Source: Bacteroidales bacterium UBA6445 (GTDB lineage: Bacteria > Bacteroidota > Bacteroidia > Bacteroidales > UBA932). Taken from it: a stretch of 64,000 nucleotides of DNA. The notes beneath the pieces were generated by a model. The model was not told where the DNA came from and did no database searches. It was given only the letters and a program-made list of their open reading frames with translations. Location: positions 186,001 through 250,000 of the forward strand of contig DJOF01000003.1 of NCBI GenBank assembly GCA_002439585.1. The letters run 5' to 3'. Made by a program: the position numbers and the translations under genes. Positions 1-10,139 of the stretch are shown here, piece after piece (within the stretch, counting starts at the first letter, position 1; every line of letters begins with the position of its first letter).

Positions 1-1680
1 AAACTTAAGACACATGAGGCAGTATCACTTACAGTCACTGTCACAGGACACGGTAATGTATCACTAGTCGAAGCTCCGAAAGTGAATTTTCCCCCTGACA
101 TGGAAGTATATGATGTCAAGACTACGGACAAGACAGACAAGTCTACGGGGGGGACTTCAGGCAGCAAAGTGTTTGAGTATCCTTTCATACCAAGAAGTTA
201 TGGGGATTTTACTATACCTCCTATAAAATTCTCATATTTCGATACATCCACAAGGCAGTATCATACATTGTCAACAGAACCTATATCCTATCATGTGGAG
301 AAAGGTGTCGAGACAGCCTCAAGTCAGTCATCCCATTCTCTGTCTACACCAGACAGGCATGGTGTGCGCAATATAGGGGAGGACATACGCTATATACAGA
401 CCCGCAAGCCTTCATATCAGTTCAGGACAGAGTTTCTGAGCGGCAAGTGGTATTATTGGGCCGCGTATGTATTGCTTGGAATCTGTACAGTGTCGGTGTG
501 GTATCTTCTATCGCTAATGCACAGGCGTAGTGCAGATGTTGCTGGCTCCAAGAATCGCAGAGCTACCAGGATGGCGATGGGACGCCTTAAGAAAGCCGGA
601 GAGTTCCTAAGGCAGGATCTCTATTCCGCTTTCTATCAGGAGCTGCATACAGCCCTTCTCGGCTATATTTCGGATAAACTCAATATGGGGGCCGAGGCTC
701 TCAATAAGGAAAATATACTATCAGCATTGCAGGAGCATGGTGCGGATGCCTCTCTTGCGGACAAGTATGTAAACCTCATCGATGCTTGCGAATATGCGAG
801 ATATTCTCCAGATAGCGGACATGAGGCCATGAACACGCATTATGAGGAGGCATTGGACCTTATTTCCAGAATTGATCCTATGATGAAAATGAATAAAAGC
901 AAGAAGAACTCAGCCTCTGTATTGCCGATGCTTGCCGTTTTGCTTGTCTTGCCATACGGAGCTAAGGCTGTGGATACATCTGCTCTTGATTCTCTCTGGA
1001 ATGAGGGTGTACATGCTTATGAGTCAGGAGATTGGCAAAGAAGTGTGTCTGCCTGGAGCGAGCTTGGAGAGTGCGGTGTAGTATCTCCTGAGCTGTATTA
1101 CAATCTCGGCAATGCCAATTTCAAGTCAGGTGACTATGCGAGAGCTATCCTGTATTATGAGAGAACCCTTAAGGCCGATCCATCCTATAGCGATGCTCGG
1201 TTCAATCTTGAATTTGCCAATTCTCTGATACAAGATAAGATAGAGCCTGTCCCGGAGTTCTTGCTGAAAGTGTGGGCAAGGAAATTGAGTTATATCGCAT
1301 CGTCTGATGCATGGGCAGTGTGGGCCTTCGTCTTCATGCTTTGTGCCTTGTCTCTTGCCGTGCTTTTCCTTACAGGCGGAAGTATCGCCTTGAGGAGGAC
1401 AGGATTCTATGGTGGGTTTGTATGTGTTGTGCTTTTTGTTGTCAGTGTGTCGATGTCTCTGTGGCAGAGAGGAGATTATATGAAGCGCGACTATGCGATA
1501 GTCATGTCTCCAGTGACATCTGTCAAGAGTTCTCCTTCTACTCAGTCGGCAAAAGACCTGTTCATCCTTCATGAGGGTACCAAAGTACGTGTGACAGATG
1601 CTGTGGGAGAATGGCGCAATATAACCCTTTCCGATGGCAGGGAAGGTTGGATAGACTCTCGGGAGATAGAGGAGATTTAG
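1..1680 (+). CDS. batD/batE: BatD-BatE fusion protein, 5' end outside window
   Basis: The open frame runs in from base 1. Residues 1-130 are the C-terminal beta-rich part of BatD (oxygen-tolerance family), followed by a membrane segment at about 150-173 and a cytoplasmic helical domain to about 290. Without a stop codon the frame continues into a complete BatE: a Met-Asn-Lys start and hydrophobic signal-like segment (about 298-322), TPR repeats (about 330-410), two membrane helices (about 437-460 and 468-490) and a C-terminal SH3-like domain ending in GWIDSREIEEI. In most Bacteroidota batD and batE are separate neighbours at the end of the batABCDE operon, whose products sit in the inner membrane and periplasm and are linked to aerotolerance and stress. 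The fusion is seen directly; whether it is cleaved at the internal signal-like segment is unknown. Confidence 0.85.
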   Translation, partial: KLKTHEAVSLTVTVTGHGNVSLVEAPKVNFPPDMEVYDVKTTDKTDKSTGGTSGSKVFEYPFIPRSYGDFTIPPIKFSYFDTSTRQYHTLSTEPISYHVEKGVETASSQSSHSLSTPDRHGVRNIGEDIRYIQTRKPSYQFRTEFLSGKWYYWAAYVLLGICTVSVWYLLSLMHRRSADVAGSKNRRATRMAMGRLKKAGEFLRQDLYSAFYQELHTALLGYISDKLNMGAEALNKENILSALQEHGADASLADKYVNLIDACEYARYSPDSGHEAMNTHYEEALDLISRIDPMMKMNKSKKNSASVLPMLAVLLVLPYGAKAVDTSALDSLWNEGVHAYESGDWQRSVSAWSELGECGVVSPELYYNLGNANFKSGDYARAILYYERTLKADPSYSDARFNLEFANSLIQDKIEPVPEFLLKVWARKLSYIASSDAWAVWAFVFMLCALSLAVLFLTGGSIALRRTGFYGGFVCVVLFVVSVSMSLWQRGDYMKRDYAIVMSPVTSVKSSPSTQSAKDLFILHEGTKVRVTDAVGEWRNITLSDGREGWIDSREIEEI

Positions 1681-1787
1681 ATATCTGACTGGGCATGAGT
1701 CTTACTAAACAGGCAGAAAATGCTCGTAAAGGATCTTTGAATAAATTTTAAGCTACATCTAAGAACAATAACTATTAACCATATTGT

Positions 1788-4700
1788 ATGAACAACTTTA
1801 AAAACATGCTTGTCATGGCGGTAAGTTGCATTATGACTCCGTCATTGGTTTGGTGCGCTTCTCCGTCCAAAGAGAAAATGCCCGATTGGCAGGATCCAGG
1901 GATTTTTGAGGAGAACCGTCTTCCTATGCGTGCTACTTTCGTAACTGACCAACAGAAGAGTGTATCGCTCAACGGAGTGTGGAAATTCAATTTCTGCAAG
2001 ACAATGGGCGAAAGAAGCAAAGATTTCTTCGCTGCAGGATTTGATGACAGTTCGTGGGGCACAATCCCCGTACCTGGTCTTTGGGAATTCAGTGGCTATT
2101 GCGATCCTCTTTATGTAAATATCGGCTTTGCCTGGAGGGGTCATTTTGACAACAATCCCCCTTTCGTTCCAGAGGAGCACAATTATGTGGGCCAGTATCG
2201 TCATACATTTACAGTTGACAAGAATTGGAAAGGGGATCAGATCTGCTTATGCATTGGGTCAGCCACTTCCAACGTCAGAGTCTGGATCAATGGTAAGGAG
2301 GTCGGCTACAGTGAGGACAGCAAGCTGGAAGCTCGTTTCGATATCACCAAGTTTGTACATGAAGGAGAAAACGAGATTGCCCTTGAGATCTTCAGATGGT
2401 GCGATGGTACTTATCTTGAGGACCAGGATTTTTGGAGATTTGCAGGTATCGCACGAGGTGTTTATGTCTATACACGTGAGAGCGAGAGGCTTGAAGATGT
2501 GAATGTGGCAGCCGACATGGATGGTGAGTTAGCTCTCAAGTTTCTCCTTACCACTGGGATAACGGGCGTTGATGCTGAAGTACTTGATCCGAGCGGAGTA
2601 TCCGTTGCTTCATTTAGTGCTGATGCCAAGAAGGTGAAAGCTAAGGACGGATTCAAGACGGTCGAAATTGATGGCACTGTCAATTCTCCCTCACTCTGGT
2701 CTGCTGAGACCCCTAATCTCTATACGCTTAAGGTAAAAGCTCTGTCCGGAAAGGGAGTAGTTGAGAGTACTTCTCTAAATTTCGGTTTCAGGACTGTTGA
2801 GATACGTGACAGCCAGCTTATTGTCAACGGCCAGCCTGTCCTCATCAAAGGAGCAAACAGGCACGAGATGAATCCTTATTCAGGATATATTGTCTCGGAG
2901 GCTGATATGATCAATGATATCCGTATCATGAAGGAGCTTAATATAAATGCGGTACGCACATGTCATTATCCCAATGATCCTCGTTGGTACCAACTATGCG
3001 ACAAATACGGCCTTTATGTGGTAGATGAGGCAAATATAGAGTCTCACGGCATGGGCTACGGCGAGAAGTCTCTTGCTCATAGAGCTGACTATTATGCCGC
3101 TCACCTTATCAGAAACCAGAGAATGATTTATCGTGATATTAATCATCCGAGCGTGATTATCTGGAGTATGGGTAACGAGGCCGGTAACGGTGACAACTTC
3201 CGCAAGGTATATTCATGGATCAAAGCTTATGACCCTACAAGGCCTGTGCAGTATGAGCGTGCTGAGCATGAAGACAATACAGACATCTTCTGTCCTATGT
3301 ATATGTATCCTTCTGACTGTGAGAAATACTTGAAAAACAATCCGAAGAAGCCGCTTATCCAGTGCGAGTATTCACATGCAATGGGCAATTCCAATGGTAA
3401 TTTCAAGGAATACTGGGATCTTGTCCGCAAGTACCCTGCATATCAGGGGGGATTTATCTGGGATTTTGTTGACCAGTCTCTGTATAAGGCTGTAGATCCG
3501 GCCAAATACGGTACTGACCATATATTTATCTATGGAGGTGACTCCAATGACTATGATGCTTCCGACGGCTCTTTCAACAATAACGGAATCATAGCTTCCG
3601 ACCGCTCATGGCATCCTCAGGCATATGAGATCAAGTACCAGCATCGCTCTATTCTTACTTCTCTTGTTGAAAGTTTCAATGGTGCCGATAAAGATACCGA
3701 GTTGAAGCTGAATGTGCATAATGAGAATTTCTTCATCGACTTGTCGCGTTATCGTCTTGTATGGACAGTAGAAGTTGGCGGTGTATCTGCACTTTCAGGC
3801 GTCAAAGATAACATTGCAATAGCTCCTGGATCAGAGCAGATAGTTACTTTGGATGTAACTGTCCGTGATATTCTCGGCTCCGTTCTTGCGGTTTTAGGTG
3901 ACGATCCTTCCTGTGCGAGCGAATGTACATCTACTGGCGGCCTTGATACTGATATATATCTTAAGGCCAGCTGGCAGCTTAAGTATGCCGATGGTCTGCT
4001 TCCCGCAGGCTATGAGGTAGCATATGATCAGCTTCCTGTATATGTGGCCAAGACCCAGCCTTTCAGGGCAGGCGTTGCGGCGCTTCCCGGAGAGGCTCTT
4101 CCTGAGATGTCTTCTAAAGGGGACAAGGTGACGTTTAGCGGTATGTTTGACTATGACCCTTCTGCGATGGGTGGACGCAAAGCAGATTGGATCGCCGTCT
4201 TTGACCGCCAGCAGGGTGCTCTCGTCAGCTTTGTGATCGATGGCAAAGAGACTCTTCGTGAACCTCTTAAGCCGTCATTCGGACGTGCCCCCGTCGAGAA
4301 TGATCTTGGGGCGGGGTTGGATTCCAAGATGAAGATGTGGCGTTATCCTGAGTTCAAACCGGTGTCTTTCGATGTTGTCAAGACTGACAGTTCTTATATG
4401 GTGACATCGGTATTTGAGCCGTTCGGTGATGTGTGCGCTGTCTCCATGACATACAATGTGTTTGCAGACGGTTCTATAACAGCTGCTGAGAAAATGACGG
4501 ATAAGGGCGGTCTTAAGGATGCCCCTGCGATGTTCCGTTTCGGAATGCAATTCGCGATGCCCGGCTCTTTCTCTACGCTTGATTTCTATGGCAACGGACC
4601 GTGGGATAATTACTGCGACCGTAATTCCTCGGCTCTTGTCGGCCGTTATGTTCAAAGGGTCGAAGATCAGTATCATTACGGTTATGTCCGTACCCAGTCA

Positions 4701-5075
4701 AGCGGCACGAAGACATATCTGCGTTGGCTTAGGGTTCTTGACGAGACAGGTACGGGTCTTGAGATTACCTCCGATACGAGGTTCAGCGGCTCGGCTCTTC
4801 CTTTCAGCCAGAAGGAGATGGATTCTGCTCTGACCGATCCTCGTCCACGTCCCAACCCTACCAACACTCAGAACGGTAATGCAACCCATTCGCTTGAGCT
4901 TCTACCTCTTGCGCATCTCGGTGCAAGGTCACTCGGCACTACATATGTCAATTTCGATCTGAAAGAGATGGGCGTCGGCGGTATCGATAGTTGGGGAGCT
5001 TGGCCGCTCGAGCAATATAGAGTACCTGCTGCCGAATACGAATTCAACTTCGTCATAAGGCCGCTCAAGAAATAG
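1788..5075 (+). CDS. Secreted GH2 beta-galactosidase (LacZ-type)
   Basis: The 1095-residue protein begins with a signal peptide of about 24 residues ending SLVWCA; the Cys there could make it a lipoprotein. Domain order is the LacZ one: sugar-binding jelly roll (about 50-225), Ig-like sandwich (about 228-340), TIM barrel (about 345-640), a second sandwich, and a large C-terminal small-chain (Bgal_small_N) domain from about 780. The acid/base Glu464 lies in the motif GNEAG and the nucleophile Glu527 in CEYSHAMGNS, so the enzyme should be active. It would cleave terminal beta-galactosides in the periplasm or at the surface. It stands alone between bat genes and the damaged glycan locus, ends with its own terminator, and no SusCD pair adjoins it, so the natural substrate is open. 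Confidence 0.93.
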   Translation: MNNFKNMLVMAVSCIMTPSLVWCASPSKEKMPDWQDPGIFEENRLPMRATFVTDQQKSVSLNGVWKFNFCKTMGERSKDFFAAGFDDSSWGTIPVPGLWEFSGYCDPLYVNIGFAWRGHFDNNPPFVPEEHNYVGQYRHTFTVDKNWKGDQICLCIGSATSNVRVWINGKEVGYSEDSKLEARFDITKFVHEGENEIALEIFRWCDGTYLEDQDFWRFAGIARGVYVYTRESERLEDVNVAADMDGELALKFLLTTGITGVDAEVLDPSGVSVASFSADAKKVKAKDGFKTVEIDGTVNSPSLWSAETPNLYTLKVKALSGKGVVESTSLNFGFRTVEIRDSQLIVNGQPVLIKGANRHEMNPYSGYIVSEADMINDIRIMKELNINAVRTCHYPNDPRWYQLCDKYGLYVVDEANIESHGMGYGEKSLAHRADYYAAHLIRNQRMIYRDINHPSVIIWSMGNEAGNGDNFRKVYSWIKAYDPTRPVQYERAEHEDNTDIFCPMYMYPSDCEKYLKNNPKKPLIQCEYSHAMGNSNGNFKEYWDLVRKYPAYQGGFIWDFVDQSLYKAVDPAKYGTDHIFIYGGDSNDYDASDGSFNNNGIIASDRSWHPQAYEIKYQHRSILTSLVESFNGADKDTELKLNVHNENFFIDLSRYRLVWTVEVGGVSALSGVKDNIAIAPGSEQIVTLDVTVRDILGSVLAVLGDDPSCASECTSTGGLDTDIYLKASWQLKYADGLLPAGYEVAYDQLPVYVAKTQPFRAGVAALPGEALPEMSSKGDKVTFSGMFDYDPSAMGGRKADWIAVFDRQQGALVSFVIDGKETLREPLKPSFGRAPVENDLGAGLDSKMKMWRYPEFKPVSFDVVKTDSSYMVTSVFEPFGDVCAVSMTYNVFADGSITAAEKMTDKGGLKDAPAMFRFGMQFAMPGSFSTLDFYGNGPWDNYCDRNSSALVGRYVQRVEDQYHYGYVRTQSSGTKTYLRWLRVLDETGTGLEITSDTRFSGSALPFSQKEMDSALTDPRPRPNPTNTQNGNATHSLELLPLAHLGARSLGTTYVNFDLKEMGVGGIDSWGAWPLEQYRVPAAEYEFNFVIRPLKK

Positions 5076-5130
5076 CGTCCGGTACTTTCAGACGTTGTTG
5101 AATAAATAAGGCAATTTCTTATCATATTCT

Positions 5131-5163
5131 CCCGCAAGATCAACTCGGTTTTGCGGGATTTTT
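5131..5163 (+). terminator. Rho-independent terminator after the GH2 gene
   Basis: A CCCGCA/TGCGGG stem (5131-5157) is followed by a run of T, 56 bases after the beta-galactosidase stop codon. Confidence 0.75.
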
Positions 5164-5449
5164 GGATATATTGGGTTCCTCTTTTTGAATATAGTTGTCT
5201 CTAAATAATAGAAAGATTTATTATACGTCATTCCATAAATGACGGCTTGCTTTCCGGATACACCGACAAATCGATAACAATCTCATCCTGCAATAACGAA
5301 AAAGGGTCTATGGCCATTTCTTACACTGAAACAACATTCAATACGAAGACATGGTGGGCTGACGTAATCTTAGGGCATGGTCCGAAGGGCGTTCAGCATA
5401 CTGACGATAACCTTTATACTCCAGAAAAAGTAACAATGCCCGAATCAAT
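5164..5449. other. Intergenic stretch with a doubtful 68-codon frame
   Basis: This interval separates the beta-galactosidase terminator from fecR. It holds a short inverted repeat (CGTCATT/AATGACG near 5227) and an open plus-strand frame at 5247-5453 (68 codons) whose stop overlaps the fecR start. The product matches no family I recognise, has no signal peptide and an odd composition. The minus strand also has short protein-like frames that end near 5236. An ECF sigma gene usually occupies this place before fecR, but nothing here resembles one, so I read it as degraded sequence carrying the fecR promoter. Confidence 0.4.
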
Positions 5450-6523
5450 ATGATGATAACTGACGCACACTTCAGACTGCTCATACTCAAGTATATGACC
5501 GGAGAAATGTCCGAAAGAGAGGCGGCCGAACTGGCAGCTTGGGTTTCGGACTCTAAGTCAAACGAGGAGGCTTATCGCTGGGAGGTGGAGCTATTGAGCA
5601 CCCAGACAGACGTCTCGAAAGACATTGACATGTTCTGGAATCGTGTTAAGGACGGCAACCGAGACAAGTTCTCTAATAAAATGCCTGCAAAAAAGTTCTA
5701 CATCTTTGCCCTCGCAGCTGCATCCTGTGTAGTGCTGGTTGTCAGCATAGCCACATGGAAAATCTTCGAGAGTGGTGCTGAGCCGTCTCCTGCCACGGTC
5801 GCTATGTCGGCCGAGGAGGATGATATGCTGGACCAGATTAGAGTAGCGGATGTAGCTCCTGTACATGCCGAAAGTAGTCGGATATGCTATGCAACGGGCA
5901 GAAACGAGAAAAAGCGCGTCACCCTTCCGGACGGGACGAAAATTGTCCTGAACGAGTGTTCTTCCCTGACACTTTCCGACTCGTTCAACCAATGTGCGCG
6001 TGAGGTAACTCTGAACGGAGAGGCATTTTTCGATGTAGCGAAGGATTCCACACGGCTTTTCATCATACGTTGTGGGCGAGAATCGTACATTGTTCGCGGA
6101 ACTTCTTTCAATATCAACGCATATTCCGGTGACGCGTACTCAGTGACTACACTCCACGAGGGCTCTCTTGAGGCGAGGATAAACTCCGACATCATAAAAC
6201 TTGAACCCGGGGAGGAACTTCGGGTTGATGAGGTGCAGTCGAGTATCTCGAAACAGAAAGTTCTGGTGCAGAATTCCACCAACTGGATAAATTCGGACAT
6301 CATGATATTCGAGGATACTCCTCTTCGTCAGGTAGTGAACTGCCTTTCCCGGCGTTATGGTGTCAGAATCCACGTTCAGGACGAAATCTGCAACATTAAA
6401 TACACAGGTAAAAATTCCGGAAATAATATAGGGGATGTCTTCCGTCTGCTGGAAGTAACGTCTCCCGTTCCGATTTCAGTAACGGAGTATGAGGGCGAGT
6501 TTTATATATCCAGAAACAAATAG
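5450..6523 (+). CDS. FecR-family anti-sigma factor
   Basis: The 357-residue protein has the standard Bacteroidota layout. A cytoplasmic N-terminal sigma-binding helical domain (about 5-50, containing KYMTGEMSEREAAELAAWV) is followed by one membrane helix (about 85-104), the periplasmic FecR beta domain (about 145-270, with VTLPDGTKIVLNE and GEAFFDVAKD) and a C-terminal DUF4974/STN-like domain (about 283-355). It would hold the ECF sigma factor at the membrane until the TonB receptor senses substrate. It lies 7 bases before the STN-carrying receptor, as expected for cell-surface signalling. The unusual point is that its sigma factor is not upstream; the only candidate is at 12209. Start could be either of two adjacent ATGs (5450 or 5453). 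Confidence 0.9.
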   Translation: MMITDAHFRLLILKYMTGEMSEREAAELAAWVSDSKSNEEAYRWEVELLSTQTDVSKDIDMFWNRVKDGNRDKFSNKMPAKKFYIFALAAASCVVLVVSIATWKIFESGAEPSPATVAMSAEEDDMLDQIRVADVAPVHAESSRICYATGRNEKKRVTLPDGTKIVLNECSSLTLSDSFNQCAREVTLNGEAFFDVAKDSTRLFIIRCGRESYIVRGTSFNINAYSGDAYSVTTLHEGSLEARINSDIIKLEPGEELRVDEVQSSISKQKVLVQNSTNWINSDIMIFEDTPLRQVVNCLSRRYGVRIHVQDEICNIKYTGKNSGNNIGDVFRLLEVTSPVPISVTEYEGEFYISRNK

Positions 6524-6530
6524 TCAGACA

Positions 6531-8726
6531 ATGAACAACAAGCTGAAGCTGACCATCCTGATTTTCATCGCGGTCTTTTCCGTGCTGTCGGGAGTCGTCG
6601 CGCGGGCACAGAACCCGTCTGTGCTTGACAGAGAAGTTACAATCAATGCGAAGGATATGCCCGTTGATGCATTCCTTGCCGAAATGGAGAGAAAAGGGAA
6701 TTGCCAGTTCTTCTACGGAAATGCCGTGATCGAGGGGATACCCCCAGTGACGGTCGACGTGAAGAATATGAAAATCAGTGCAGTACTCGACATTGTACTT
6801 CGTGGTACGGGATGCACCTACGAGCTTATTGCGGACAGTATAGCCATCAAGAAGGCTGAGACCTCATCCAGTCAGTCTGCGGACACACTTCCTAAAGAAT
6901 TTGTCATCAGTGGCAAGGTCGTCGATGAGAGTTCAAAGCCGCTGTCAGGAGTTGGCGTGTTCGTGCTGAACACCACAAACGGTGTTCTCACCGATGCCGA
7001 AGGCGGCTATTCGCTGAAAGTCAAGAAAGGCGATGTTGTGCAGTTCTCATTTCTAGGCTATAGGACGCAAGACGTCACTGTCGGGACAGAAACCGGCATT
7101 GACATAAAGATGCTTCCTGATGCTGAGCAGCTGAACTCCGTTGTCGTGACTGCTCTCGGCATAAAGCGTGATGAGAAGTCGCTCGGCTATGCAATGTCGA
7201 AGATCAATTCCGATGCAATTTCCAACACCAAGACAGCCAACAACTGGCTTTCTGGTCTTAACGGACAGGTCGCTGGCTTGAGGATAGAGCAGTCGAGTTC
7301 AGGAGGCGGCACAACCCGCGTTACACTTCGTGGGGAGTCTTCCGTTGACTTTGCTAACAACGGGGCTCTGTTCGTTGTGGACGGAGTGCCGATGTACAAC
7401 AATTCAACAGCGTCCGAGGCCGGAGGGGAAGGCTCGGCATACGCTATTGACTATGGTGACGGTTCTTCAGACATCAACTCAGACGACATAGAGTCCGTGA
7501 CCGTGCTTAAGGGGCCGGCCGCCACTGCACTTTACGGATCCAGCGCATCCAACGGTGCTATCATCATAACGACGAAATCAGCGGAAAAGCTTGAGTCGAA
7601 AGTGAGCGTCGAGTTTTCTTCGGCGCTGTCTTTCGAAATTGTCAATTCCACTCCGGATCTTCAGTACGAATATGGTCAGGGAGACGATTCCTCCTATTAT
7701 TACTATGTGACCGATACTTCCAATCCGGATCTCAACCCTCTCGGGAAGTCAAGCCAGGCTGGGATGCTCTCGTGGGGCGCCAAAATGGACGGAACTCCGG
7801 CCTACCAGTATTACAACATCTCCAAGGGCATAGGCGGCCGAAGGAATGAGGTCGGTGACTTTATCCGCGAGCAGACACCGTTTGTCAGCAACGGAGATTG
7901 GTTCAAGGACTTTTTCGAGACAGGAAACACGCTCAAGAACAGTCTTACCGTGTCCGGAAAGTTGAATAGTCGCAACTCGGTGCGCCTTTCCTTCAGTGAC
8001 ATGAGGCAGCAGGGAATAATCCCCAATTCTCCGGGCAACAACCAGCACCTCTTTCTCCGGACGAAGAACGAGTTTACCAAGTGGTTCACTTCGGAGATAA
8101 CCCTCAACTACCGCCGCAAGCAGATGGACAACATTCCGACAGGCTCAGGTTACGGCTCCACATCCATCATGTACAGCCTTTGGTGCTACGCCCCGAACAT
8201 AGACATGGATTGGGCGAAGAATTATTGGGTCGAAGGCATGGAGGGCAAGAAGCAGGACACTTCCCTTACCGGTGGAAAGAACAATGCTTATTTTATCGCC
8301 AATGAATGCGTGAACACGCAGGACAGAGACCGAATTTACGGCAACGTGAAGCTGGACTTCGATATCTGGAAGGGGCTGAAGCTCATGCTTCGTGGCGGTC
8401 TGGATCATGTGAGCGAGTTCCGCACCCAGCAACAGGCCGTATCCACGCAGGCGAAGCCTGAGGGATGGTATCAAGAGCAGCGCATTGCATCGCTGCAATA
8501 TACAGGAGAATTTTTGATGACATATAACCAAAAGTTCGAACATGATTTCGCCCTCAACGCGAACCTCGGAGGAAGCATTCTCTACAGAGAATATTCGAGG
8601 ACGCAGCAGACTGCAGACAATCTCTATCTTCCGGGCGTATATTCTCTCGCAAACTCAAAGTCCGAGATTAAGAACGATAGCTATTCCGAGGCCAGGCAGA
8701 CCCGTTCCGGGAGTTGTCGTGAGTGA
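6531..8726 (+). pseudogene. SusC-like TonB-dependent receptor, C-terminus lost
   Basis: From the ATG at 6531 (better than an upstream in-frame ATG inside fecR, because a signal peptide follows: ILIFIAVFSVLSGVVARAQ) the protein shows an STN domain (about 32-85), a carboxypeptidase-regulatory-like domain (about 122-205), the TonB plug with the LNSVVVTALGIKRDEKSLGYA signature (about 205-340) and the first beta-barrel strands. True SusC similarity stops near 8708 and the frame ends at 8726 after about 730 residues. Family members of this type usually exceed 1000, so roughly the last third of the barrel is missing and the protein should not form a pore. The sequence runs directly into a phosphoesterase gene in another frame. 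The STN domain pairs it with fecR and the ECF sigma factor. Confidence 0.85.
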
Positions 8727-10083
8727 TGGCATCCAGTGCGTACGGACCGACGGATGGGGGAAATATCAGATGAAGAGCGATCTTTCCAAGGCAAGATTCA
8801 TATTTATTTCCATTCCTGCTGAATATGAGGCTCCTGTCCATAATGGCATGCCGTTGTTTTGGCGCAGAGTGGCTCGGTATGAGACGGCTGTACAGGCAAA
8901 TTTCACTTTGATTCCTAGGACGGAGGCAGAGGAAGACTACACCATGGTCATGGTGGGAGACCCGCAGATGAGAGGACTCGGTCATGACGGTTCGGGGGAG
9001 AGGTTTCGAGATGTGGTTTTGCCAGACATCGTCGCCCTTGCCGACACAGTGAAGGCTTCTGTATATTCCATAAATCTCGGTGACCTCGTATATAACTGGA
9101 TGTCAGGTTATGATGATTATGTGGATATTATCTCCGGCAGCCGAGTGGCTATGTTCAATGTCATCGGCAACCACGATTATGACCAGAATACTATGTGGAA
9201 GACTCCATTGGGGACACAGTATTACGAAACGTACATATCCCCGACATATTATTCCTTCAATATCGGAAGAATCCATTATGTCGTGCTCAGCGACATAATG
9301 TACAATCGCACGGATCCGACGGCAAGATATGACTACGGCATCGATGACGACCAGATGAAATGGCTTGAGGAGGATCTTTCGTACATTCCTAATGACCGAA
9401 CTCTTGTTGTGTGTGCCCATGCACAGCTGTTCAAGAAAAGAGGCACGACCTCGAATGGCTCTTTCAGTAAATATAACGTCAACTACAAACGCTACCGCGA
9501 CCTCCTCACATCCTATCGTCATGTCTATTCATGGTCTGGCCACTATCACGACAATTTCGGATATGACTACGCGCTCAGCCATGCCGACAGCATCTCCAAC
9601 GTTACGAGTGTGACTGTGGCCCGCTGCAACGGACAACTGCGTACCAACAAGGAACTTACGGCCGAGGGAGTCCCGAACGGATATATGGTGTGCTCGGTAA
9701 GGGGTGATGACATCAAATGGTACTACAAGACAGTAGGCAGGGATGCCTCATATCAGATTCGAACATACAGCCCGGCACGGACTGGCGACGGATATGTGAA
9801 AGCCAATATCTGGAATTGGACTGAGGGCTTCTGGGGTACTCCTGAGTGGTGGGAAAATGGCCGGAAGGTCTGCGATATGGAACACTATCCGGAATATGAC
9901 CTTGATTATAAGAAGATTGCGGACTCTCTTGGAAAATTGAAAGGGCGGGCGGCAGATTATGCAAAGCCGACTCTGTCTCCATACATGTTCAGAGTCATTC
10001 CAACGGAGAATGCTCGCAGCGGAGAGGTACGAGTCAGGGATAATTTCGGAAATTTATGGACGCAGACAGTCACGTGGCAGTAA
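8695..10083 (+). pseudogene. Calcineurin-like metallophosphoesterase, N-terminus lost
   Basis: Recognisable similarity begins abruptly at 8695 with GRPVPGVVVSDG, which in this family sits in the N-terminal MetallophosN domain after a signal peptide and a first strand. Both are absent. The rest is complete: phosphoesterase core with DPQM, NLGDLVYNW, GNHDYD, a later AHAQ and SGHYHDNFGYD (metal and catalytic residues), then the C-terminal MetallophosC domain to the stop. An in-frame ATG at 8542 lies inside the receptor gene and would add out-of-frame receptor sequence; the next in-frame ATG is 8770. Without a signal peptide the product could not be exported normally. Intact relatives are periplasmic or surface proteins often encoded in glycan-utilisation loci. 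I treat it as a deletion-truncated gene. Confidence 0.8.
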
Positions 10084-10139
10084 AAAGGCTTATAGCAGGT
10101 AGTATGATAAGTAGTAAGTGTATTATTGTGAAGAATGAT

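Noticed and set aside
8542..8694. Apparent N-terminus of the phosphoesterase starting at ATG 8542
   Set aside because: These bases encode SusC in another frame; the translation there has no similarity to the phosphoesterase family.
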